From positions 1-12,765 of the forward strand of contig CABSMB010000015.1 of assembly GCA_902478705.1 (NCBI GenBank): a stretch of 12,765 bases of DNA, given 5' to 3'. Shown piece after piece: positions 1-5,920 of the stretch (positions within the stretch are counted from its first letter, which is position 1; each line of letters opens with the position of its first letter). Made by a program: the position numbers and the translations under genes. The notes beneath the pieces are model-generated. The model was given only the letters and a program-made list of their open reading frames with translations. It did not search any database and was not told where the DNA came from. The DNA comes from an uncultured Collinsella sp. (GTDB lineage Bacteria; Actinomycetota; Coriobacteriia; Coriobacteriales; Coriobacteriaceae).

Positions 1-245
1 CCCGTATACCATTGACGTCGACACCATCAGATGCGGACCGCGCGGTGACCCCACATTCCGCTGGCGCCCACAGGGCTGCCCTCGTTTCCTGACATGTCCC
101 GCGCGGGCCGCGGCGAGCCGAGACCGCCGCATGACCTAATAGGAGCATGGAGCGATACCGCGGACCCGAACAACCGCATTCTATCGCGCCCCGTCAGTGT
201 GCCGTCTGCCCGGTCCGGGCGAGCACGGAAAGAACGGAGCGAGGC
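1..245 (+). ncRNA. IS110 leader, possible bridge RNA region
   Basis: This is the noncoding stretch upstream of the recombinase start; I see no protein gene in it. In the IS110 group, the left end ahead of the recombinase is known to encode a structured bridge RNA whose loops pair with target and donor DNA (shown for IS621). The stretch is dense in short dyads that could form hairpins: ACCGCGCGGT at 37-46, AGGGC/GCCCT at 72-82, CCCGCGCGGG at 98-107, GCGGCG/CGCCGC at 110-115 and 125-130 with a 9-base loop, and GCCC/GGGC at 208-220. High GC content makes such dyads common by chance. No transcript boundaries or guide loops can be assigned here, so the bridge RNA call is inference from family and position only. 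Confidence 0.3.
138..146 (+). repeat. 9-base direct repeat, left copy
   Basis: AATAGGAGC here is identical to 1531-1539, and the pair brackets most of the IS110 element. It might be the recombination core present at both ends of an inserted IS110 element. It sits only about 100 bases before the recombinase start, which would make a short left end. Chance is a real alternative. Confidence 0.3.
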
Positions 246-1535
246 ATGCAAAACGAATCGACACCCGGCGCCCGCGGGCCGGTCTTCTGCGGGGTCGACA
301 CCCACGCCGACTCGCACTGGCTGTGCGTCCTGGACTGGAGGGGCCGCAAGGTCCTGTCCCGCCGGTTCCCCGCCGACGCGGCGGGCTACGAGGCGCTCGC
401 CGGGGCGATCGCGGCGGCCGGGGAGCCGGCCTGCGTCGCGATGGAGGGGACGTCGTCCTACGGGGCGGGCCTCACCAGGCACCTCGCGTCGCTGGGGATG
501 CCCGTGCGCGAGGCGCTCTCCCCGGCGAGGATGCAGAGGAGGCGCCCAGGGCAGGGAAAGTGCGACGAGGCGGACGCGGAGAGGGCCGCCCGCGCGGCGA
601 TGTCCGGCTCAAAGCCCGGGACCCCCAAGAGCCAGGACGGGTGGGTCGACGGGGTGCGCTGCATGCTCGCGGCGCGCTCCGGGGCGGTGAAGGCGCGGAC
701 CTCGGCGATCAACACCGCGAGGTCGCTGCTCACCACCGCCCCGGAGGGGCTCAGGTCGAGGTTCCGCGGGATGGCGGGGCCGAGGCTGATGGAGGAGCTC
801 CCCTCCGTGCGCGCCGAGGGCGCGCTGGGCGCCGCGCTCGGCGCGCTGGCGGACCTGTGGGCGGCGGCGCGCGACGCGGCGCTCGACATGGAGCGCGCGA
901 TCGAGGCGTCCCTGGAGGAGAACTGCCCCGCTCTGCTGGCGATGTACGGGTGCGGGCCCGTGAGCGCGGCCAAGCTCGCGGTCGCGGCCGGGGACAACCC
1001 GGGCAGGCTGCGCTCCGAGGCGTCGTTCGCGGCGATATGCGGGGCCTGCCCCATCCCCGCCTCGAGCGGCAAGACCGTGAGGCACAGGCTCAACAGGGGC
1101 GGCGACCGGCAGGCGAACAGCGCGCTGCACGAGATCGCGAGGCAGAGGGTCATGCGCGACCCCGAGACCGCCGAGTACGCCGAGAGGGCCAGGGCGCGGG
1201 GGAAGAGCGACAGGGAGGTCATGAGGTGCCTCAAGCGCTACGTGGCCAGGGAGGCGTACCGGGCGCTGATGCGCCCGCACGAGATCAGGAGGCCCGAGGA
1301 CGCCTCGGAGCTCGTGGCGGCCAGGCGCGCGGCGAGGGTCAGCCAGGTGAGGGCGGCGTCCATACTGGGCACCAGCGAGAAGTACATCTCGATGCTGGAG
1401 AGGGGCCAAAGGGAACTCAAGCCCATAAGGAGGGCCTACGAGGCATGGGTCGAGGCGGGACTTCCGCTCGATTGGGACAGGCAAGCCTTCGAGGCCGAGC
1501 GCAAAATGAATTCTAAAAGACACCTTGCCAAATAG
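246..1535 (+). CDS. IS110-family DEDD recombinase with C-terminal XRE-like HTH
   Basis: This 429-residue serine/DEDD recombinase moves the element through a circular intermediate. The N-terminal RuvC-like domain shows the catalytic set D18 (in GVDTHADSHW), E67 (in AMEGTSSYG), D107 and D110 (in KCDEADAE). A helical linker near residues 140-160 resembles the family's VKARTSAIN segment. The C-terminal Tnp_20 domain spans about 228-305 and contains CPIPASSGK, with S273/S274 holding the expected nucleophilic serine. All key residues are present, so it is probably active. Residues about 356-406 form an added XRE-like helix-turn-helix (LVAARRAARVSQ...YISMLERGQREL), followed by a tryptophan-containing tail to 429. 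I chose the ATG at 246 because GGAG lies at 236-239, six bases upstream. An earlier in-frame ATG at 147 has its purine tract almost abutting the start codon. Arginine is mostly AGG, unlike the flanking genes. Confidence 0.93.
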   Translation: MQNESTPGARGPVFCGVDTHADSHWLCVLDWRGRKVLSRRFPADAAGYEALAGAIAAAGEPACVAMEGTSSYGAGLTRHLASLGMPVREALSPARMQRRRPGQGKCDEADAERAARAAMSGSKPGTPKSQDGWVDGVRCMLAARSGAVKARTSAINTARSLLTTAPEGLRSRFRGMAGPRLMEELPSVRAEGALGAALGALADLWAAARDAALDMERAIEASLEENCPALLAMYGCGPVSAAKLAVAAGDNPGRLRSEASFAAICGACPIPASSGKTVRHRLNRGGDRQANSALHEIARQRVMRDPETAEYAERARARGKSDREVMRCLKRYVAREAYRALMRPHEIRRPEDASELVAARRAARVSQVRAASILGTSEKYISMLERGQRELKPIRRAYEAWVEAGLPLDWDRQAFEAERKMNSKRHLAK

Positions 1536-1539
1536 GAGC
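1531..1539 (+). repeat. 9-base direct repeat, right copy
   Basis: AATAGGAGC overlaps the recombinase stop codon (TAG, 1533-1535) and matches 138-146 exactly. If it were the right core, the element would end at its own stop codon. That would be compact but is plausible for IS110-group elements, whose right ends are short. Confidence 0.3.
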
Positions 1540-1548
1540 GTCAGACCA

Positions 1549-1597
1549 GGAAACCCCCTTATCCGCAGCTCCGAAGGAGCAGGATAAGGGGGTTTCC
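1549..1597 (-). terminator. Long hairpin, probable opp operon terminator
   Basis: A perfect 16-base inverted repeat pairs 1549-1564 (GGAAACCCCCTTATCC) with 1582-1597. An inner stem GCTCC/GGAGC (1568-1572, 1576-1580) has a three-base loop. It lies 57 bases beyond the oppF stop, so it probably ends the opp transcript on the minus strand. The U-tract is poor: three U's are part of the stem and are followed by CCUGG. The other terminators in this window have five U's. The plus strand has no better tail, so it would also be a weak stop for the transposase. The IS110 element begins within about a dozen bases, so the original tail may have been altered by the insertion. Confidence 0.65.
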
Positions 1598-1654
1598 ATG
1601 GTCGAGGACGTTCTGAAAAGCAACACCAGGGCGGGCCCGGACAAGAACAACCGA

Positions 1655-2683
1655 CTACAGGTCGATGTGCGATTCCTTGATCGGGAACGGCTCCGCGAAG
1701 TGGCAGGCGCAGCAGTGGCCCGGGGCAACTTCCTTAAACTCGGGAAGCTTCTCGGAGCAGATACCCTGCGCGATCGGGCAGCGCGTGTGGAAACGGCAGC
1801 CGGTCGGCGGGTCCAGCGGCGACGGCGGATCGCCGGCGAGGATAATGCGCTTGCGGGTCTTCTGGATATCAGGATCGGGCACCGGCACGGCAGACAGCAG
1901 CGACTGCGTGTACGGATGGTGAGGCTCGCTGTAGAGCGTCTTCCAGTCCGAAACCTCGACCATCTTGCCCAGATACATAACGGCAACGCGATCAGAAATG
2001 TGCTGCACGACGGAGAGGTCGTGAGCAATGAAGAGATAAGCAGTACCGAACTTATCCTGAAGGTCCTTCAGCAGGTTCAAAACCTGGGCCTGAATGGAAA
2101 CGTCAAGTGCAGAGACAGGCTCGTCGCAGATGATCAGCTTGGGCTTCAGAGCGAACGCGCGGGCAATGCCGACACGCTGACGCTGACCGCCGGAGAACTC
2201 GTGCGGATAGCGGTTGATGTGCTCGGGGTTCAGACCGACGACGTCCAGCAGCTCGCGGACGCGCTCAATACGTTCCTCCTTGGTGCCCACGCCGTGAATG
2301 GTCATGGGCTCGGAGACGATCTCGCCAATGGTCATACGAGGGTTCAGCGAAGCATAAGGATCCTGGAAGATAAACTGCATCTCGCGACGCATGTCCTTGA
2401 TCTCATGCTTGCTCATCTCGGCAACATCTTTGCCCTGGAAGAACACCTTACCGGCGGTCGGCTTGGTCAAGCGCATGATGGTGCGACCCGTCGTGGACTT
2501 ACCGCAACCAGACTCACCAACCAGACCAAAGGTCTCGCCAGGATAAATCTCAAAAGAGATGTCATTTACAGCAGAGACGACACGCTTGGAAAAACGCTTG
2601 GCGAACATGCCGGACTCTGCGGGGAACTCCTTAGAGAGGTGTTCGACCTTCAGCAACGGAGTACGCTCGTTGGTATCTGCCAT
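1655..2683 (-). CDS. oppF: Oligopeptide ABC transporter ATPase OppF
   Basis: This 342-residue cytoplasmic ATPase is one of the two nucleotide-binding subunits that power peptide import through OppBC. It carries Walker A at 56-64 (GESGCGKST), a Q-loop near FIFQDP at 104-109, the ABC signature SGGQRQR from 164, Walker B with D187-E188, and the switch histidine H221. The C-terminal oligopeptide-transporter extension has cysteines at 296, 302, 309, 324, 325 and 327, in the pattern that holds a [4Fe-4S] cluster in some OppD/DppD relatives; a cluster here is inference. The start codon overlaps the oppD stop by one base (TAATG), which implies translational coupling, and a GGGAGG site lies upstream inside oppD. 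It is the last gene of the operon. The OppF rather than OppD assignment follows from gene order and the Walker A form GCGKST. Dpp naming is equally possible. Confidence 0.93.
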   Translation of the reverse strand: MADTNERTPLLKVEHLSKEFPAESGMFAKRFSKRVVSAVNDISFEIYPGETFGLVGESGCGKSTTGRTIMRLTKPTAGKVFFQGKDVAEMSKHEIKDMRREMQFIFQDPYASLNPRMTIGEIVSEPMTIHGVGTKEERIERVRELLDVVGLNPEHINRYPHEFSGGQRQRVGIARAFALKPKLIICDEPVSALDVSIQAQVLNLLKDLQDKFGTAYLFIAHDLSVVQHISDRVAVMYLGKMVEVSDWKTLYSEPHHPYTQSLLSAVPVPDPDIQKTRKRIILAGDPPSPLDPPTGCRFHTRCPIAQGICSEKLPEFKEVAPGHCCACHFAEPFPIKESHIDL

Positions 2684-3774
2684 TACGCCTCGCCTCCCTT
2701 CTTGGAATCCTTGCGCGTACGGGACGTCTCAGGAGCGTTCTTGAGAAACTCGGGGTCACCGGAGTAGTGGCACGCAGAGTAATGACCAGACTCGGTGACA
2801 ACGCGCTCGGGGCGCTGCTTGCGGCACTTATCGGTCGCATAGGGACAACGAGGCGAGAACACGCAGCCCTCGGGCAGGTTCATGAGCGAAGGCGGGTTGC
2901 CGTGAATCGGCGTAAGCGGCTTCTTCTCTTCGATGGCCTGCTCCGGGATGGAGCGGATAAGGCCCCAGGTGTAGGGGTGGCGGCTCTCGTAGAAGATTTC
3001 CTCAGCAGTACCGAACTCGACGGGACGGCCGGCGTACATAACCATGATCTTGTCGGCCATGTCGGCGACGACGCCCAGGTCATGGGTAATCATGATGATG
3101 GCGTTGCCGTTCTTCTCCTGCATTTCCTGCATAAGCTCAATAATCTGAGCCTGGATGGTAACGTCCAGAGCAGTCGTGGGCTCGTCGGCAATCAGAATAT
3201 CGGGATCGCAGGCAAGAGCCATGGCAATCATGACGCGCTGACGCATACCGCCAGAGAACTGGTGCGGATACTCATTGACGCGCTTCTCGGGCTCGGGAAT
3301 ACCAACGAGGTCCAAAAGCTCGGTAGCGCGCTTGAGCGCCTCCTGCTTGGAGTAGCCACGGTGCAGACGAAGGCCCTCGCCCACCTGCTTGCCGATCTTA
3401 TAAACCGGGTTCAAGGAGGTCATAGGATCCTGGAAGATCATCGCGATATCGTTGCCACGAATGTGCTGCATCTCTTCCTCGGTCATCTCGAGGATGGAGC
3501 GGCCGCGATAGCGAACGTCACCGCCCTCGATCTTTCCCGGAGGCATCGAGATAAGGCCCATGATGGTCATGGCGGTCACGGACTTACCGGAGCCGGATTC
3601 ACCGACTACTCCCAGGGTCTCGCCGCGATCGAGCGTGTAGGAGACACCGTCGACAGCACGAACGACGCCATCCTCGGTGTGGAAATACATCTTAAGGTCA
3701 TCGACCTCGAGCAGATGCTGGCCCTCAGGAACCGGCTGGTCCTTCAGGTCCACATAGTTCTTGTTCTTCTTCAT
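2683..3774 (-). CDS. oppD: Oligopeptide ABC transporter ATPase OppD
   Basis: This is the partner ATPase of OppF, 363 residues and cytoplasmic, docking on the permease coupling helices. Walker A is at 58-66 (GESGSGKSV), the Q-loop is in [11 protein letters not shown] near 113-123, the signature SGGMRQR starts at 174, Walker B has D197-E198, and the switch histidine is H231. The C-terminal domain contains the usual HPYTWGL segment and [11 protein letters not shown], with cysteines 304, 310, 317 and 335, a four-cysteine arrangement compatible with an iron-sulfur cluster. A lysine-rich N-terminus (MKKNKN) and a charged tail ([13 protein letters not shown]) lie outside the conserved fold. Two bases separate it from the oppC stop, and its own stop overlaps the oppF start by one base. 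It is typical in length for the family and shows no damage. Confidence 0.94.
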   Translation of the reverse strand: MKKNKNYVDLKDQPVPEGQHLLEVDDLKMYFHTEDGVVRAVDGVSYTLDRGETLGVVGESGSGKSVTAMTIMGLISMPPGKIEGGDVRYRGRSILEMTEEEMQHIRGNDIAMIFQDPMTSLNPVYKIGKQVGEGLRLHRGYSKQEALKRATELLDLVGIPEPEKRVNEYPHQFSGGMRQRVMIAMALACDPDILIADEPTTALDVTIQAQIIELMQEMQEKNGNAIIMITHDLGVVADMADKIMVMYAGRPVEFGTAEEIFYESRHPYTWGLIRSIPEQAIEEKKPLTPIHGNPPSLMNLPEGCVFSPRCPYATDKCRKQRPERVVTESGHYSACHYSGDPEFLKNAPETSRTRKDSKKGGEA

Positions 3775-3776
3775 CC

Positions 3777-4712
3777 TTATGCGTCCTTCATCTTGACGTC
3801 GAGGGCGTCGCGCAGACCGTCACCCAGCAGGGTGAAGGCGAGCACCGTCGAGAGAATTGCCAGACCGGGCATGATCATCATCCAGGGAGCGGTCAGAAGA
3901 TACTGCTGACCGTCCTGAATCATGGAGCCCCACGAAGGCGTAGGCGGAATAACGCCCATGCCGAGGAAGGACAGAGCGGACTCGGTCAGAATGGCGCCAC
4001 CAATGTTCATGGTCGCGTAGACCACGATGGAGGCGACGGAGTTCGGGAAGATGTGACGTACGACGATACGAGCATCGGATGCACCCATCGCGCGCGCAGC
4101 ATCAACATAGTCATTTTCCTTGACCGTCAGGATCGCGGATCGGAAGACGCGAGCAATCGAAGGCCAGCCGAGAATACCGATGGCGATAAAGACGTTCTGA
4201 AGGCCACGGCCGATAACGGCGATCATGGCGACAACGAACAGCACGTACGGGAACGCCAGGAAGATGTCCGCACAGCGCATGATGATCGTATCCCAGATGC
4301 CGCCGTAGAAACCGGCCAGAGCACCCATGACCAGACCAATTAGCGTGGAGATCGCGGTGGCCATAATTCCGACGGAAAGCGAAACGCGCGCACCGTAGAT
4401 AACGCGGACGAGAATGTCGCGACCAAGGGCGTCGGTGCCAAACGGGTGCTCTGCACACGGAGCCAACAGCGACGTCTCGGCCATAGTGGTCGAGTCGGAA
4501 GCCGTCGGGGAACCGAGCCAGGGCTTAGCCCACAGATCTGCAGTCAGGGCAACCACAACGACGATGATGATCCAGCAGACACCGATAACGGCGAGCTTGT
4601 TCTTACGAAGACGCTTAAAAGCGTCGCCCCACAGCGTGCGGGACTTGGCGGGAGCAGATGCGGCCTTGGTGGCGGTAGCCTGCTCCTGAGACTGAGAATC
4701 AGTTTCCTGCAT
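3777..4712 (-). CDS. oppC: Oligopeptide ABC transporter permease OppC
   Basis: This 311-residue inner-membrane permease pairs with OppB to form the peptide channel. A polar, alanine-rich cytoplasmic N-terminus (about 1-38) precedes the first membrane helix (about 40-60). The family signature HPFGTDALGRD follows at 89-99, just before the BPD_transp_1 core. The core has several further helices and the EAA-type coupling motif around 204-224 (DAARAMGASDARIVV, with the glycine at 210), which contacts the ATPases. The C-terminal GLAILSTVLAFTLLGDGLRDALD is the standard ending. A strong GGGAGGT ribosome site lies seven bases before the start, in the 14-base gap after oppB. Length and motifs are complete. 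The substrate range cannot be read from sequence. Confidence 0.94.
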   Translation of the reverse strand: MQETDSQSQEQATATKAASAPAKSRTLWGDAFKRLRKNKLAVIGVCWIIIVVVVALTADLWAKPWLGSPTASDSTTMAETSLLAPCAEHPFGTDALGRDILVRVIYGARVSLSVGIMATAISTLIGLVMGALAGFYGGIWDTIIMRCADIFLAFPYVLFVVAMIAVIGRGLQNVFIAIGILGWPSIARVFRSAILTVKENDYVDAARAMGASDARIVVRHIFPNSVASIVVYATMNIGGAILTESALSFLGMGVIPPTPSWGSMIQDGQQYLLTAPWMMIMPGLAILSTVLAFTLLGDGLRDALDVKMKDA

Positions 4713-4726
4713 GAGACGTACCTCCC

Positions 4727-5764
4727 TTAGGCCTTATCCGACGGACCGCCAAGGCGGATGCGCGGGTCGAGGAATGCATAGCTAATGTCGACGAGCAGGT
4801 TGATCACCATGACGACGACGACGATGAGCGTAACGCCGCCCATAACGATGGGCCAGTCACGCATGCTAATGGCGCGATAGACCTCATAGCCGATACCGGG
4901 CCAGTTAAAGACCGTCTCGGTCAGGATGGCGCCCGAAAGCATGCCGCCAAAGTCGACACCAATATAGGTAACGACGGGGATGAGTGCATTCTTAAGCGCA
5001 TGCTTGACGATGATCGCACGATTGGAGAGACCCTTGGCCTTTGCCGTACGGATGTAATCCTGGTTCATGACGTCAAGCAGCTGCGAGCGCATAATGCGCG
5101 CAGCATAAGCGGTCGAAACCGAAGCCAGCGTAATGGTCGGAAGCACATAGTGCATCCAATCCTGATACTGAGAGCTGGAACCGCCGGCACCCGAGATCGG
5201 CATGGAGATTGCACCGCCCGTGGCGTCCTTGAGGATGACGCCAAAGAACAGCTGCAGCAACATACCGAGCCAGAAGGCCGGGACCGCAACGAGGATCGAC
5301 GTGGTGAGCGTTACCAAAATATCCCAGAAGGAATAACGCTTTACCGCCGAAATGATACCCGCACCGATACCCATAATTGCCTCGAGCACGATGGCGCACG
5401 CGGCAAGTTTGACCGTATACGGATACTTCTGGGCAAAGATTTCCGTAACCGGCAGCTTGCGCTGATACGAATTGCCCAGATCGCCATGAAGCAGGCCGTT
5501 CATGTAATACAAGTAACGGTCCACGAGCGACGTTTGAACGGGGTCGCCGTTCTCGTCAAGGATCGCGTTGCCGTCCTCGTCCGTCTGGACCAGGTGATAG
5601 CGGACGCGAAGCTGAAGCTCCACCTCGGGGGACAGAGCCTTGTCTCCACCGATCAGCTTGATCGGATCTCCCGGCACGATATTCTGGAGGGCGAACAGAA
5701 TCAGCGTAACGCCCAAAAACACCGGGATGAACTGAAGCACACGTTTAACGATGTACTTACCCAT
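4727..5764 (-). CDS. oppB: Oligopeptide ABC transporter permease OppB
   Basis: This is the second channel permease, 345 residues. It opens with the standard MGKYIVKRVLQFIPVFLGVT helix, then PGDP at 31-34, a long external loop, LLHGDLGNSY at 91-100, and the membrane core. The EAA coupling motif covers about 240-262 (TAKAKGLSNRAIIVKHALKNA), and the protein ends with the usual DPRIRLGG. The external loop between helices 1 and 2 is longer than in typical OppB. Residues 61-79 are strongly acidic and contain two similar stretches, DEDGNAIL and DENGDPVQ, where other members have only a short LGLD-type linker. The ribosome site GGGGAG lies about five bases before the start. A 156-base gap with a hairpin separates it from oppA upstream, while oppC follows at 14 bases. 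Confidence 0.94.
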   Translation of the reverse strand: MGKYIVKRVLQFIPVFLGVTLILFALQNIVPGDPIKLIGGDKALSPEVELQLRVRYHLVQTDEDGNAILDENGDPVQTSLVDRYLYYMNGLLHGDLGNSYQRKLPVTEIFAQKYPYTVKLAACAIVLEAIMGIGAGIISAVKRYSFWDILVTLTTSILVAVPAFWLGMLLQLFFGVILKDATGGAISMPISGAGGSSSQYQDWMHYVLPTITLASVSTAYAARIMRSQLLDVMNQDYIRTAKAKGLSNRAIIVKHALKNALIPVVTYIGVDFGGMLSGAILTETVFNWPGIGYEVYRAISMRDWPIVMGGVTLIVVVVMVINLLVDISYAFLDPRIRLGGPSDKA

Positions 5765-5920
5765 ACCACTCCCCTATCTAGGGATTAACCTAAATGGGAT
5801 GCCGATCGCCAGACCGGCATCCCAAAATTACCATCAGCCAGTTTACCCCAGGTTAGGGAGAACTGTATGTTTCCCATGAGGTCTACGTAAATACTTGACC
5901 CTCACGGAAGCTGCAAACTC
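5765..5920 (-). promoter_or_regulatory. oppA-oppB intergenic hairpins (attenuator or mRNA stabiliser)
   Basis: A perfect 10-base inverted repeat, TGGGATGCCG at 5795-5804 and CGGCATCCCA at 5815-5824, has a 10-base loop. It lies between the oppA stop and the oppB start and is followed on the minus strand by only UUUAGG, a poor terminator tail. A second, imperfect hairpin (5877-5883 with 5897-5904, one bulge) sits closer to oppA. Such elements between a binding-protein gene and its permease genes commonly protect the upstream message or pass only part of the transcription, so that binding protein exceeds channel. That role here is inference; the repeats themselves are visible. Confidence 0.6.

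Larger units (their letters stand above)
1..1548 (+). mobile_element. IS110-family insertion element (ends not resolved)
   Basis: One complete IS110-type recombinase gene is preceded by a GC-rich noncoding leader and followed by only 13 bases before a hairpin that seems to belong to the opp operon. IS110 elements usually lack terminal inverted repeats, so the ends cannot be fixed from one copy. The left end may lie outside the window. The right end probably falls between the stop codon (1535) and the hairpin at 1549. A 9-base direct repeat, AATAGGAGC, occurs at 138-146 and 1531-1539 and is one candidate for a duplicated core, but that would leave an unusually short left end. Base composition and frequent AGG arginine codons set the element apart from the flanking genes, which suggests recent acquisition. 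The family and intactness of the gene are firm; the boundaries are a guess. Confidence 0.6.

Noticed and set aside
147..245. Longer transposase starting at the ATG at 147
   Set aside because: The extra 33 residues resemble no IS110 N-terminus, and the purine tract (AGGAG, 141-145) is too close to the ATG. The ATG at 246 has a well-spaced GGAG and begins just before the conserved domain.
197..1516. Alternative plus-strand frame of 439 codons overlapping the transposase
   Set aside because: It is an arginine/glycine/alanine-rich shadow of a high-GC gene. The overlapping frame at 246 carries all IS110 motifs.
1549..1597. The large hairpin as a terminal inverted repeat of the insertion element
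   Set aside because: Both arms lie together on one side of the transposase and have no partner at the left end, and IS110-group elements usually lack terminal inverted repeats.
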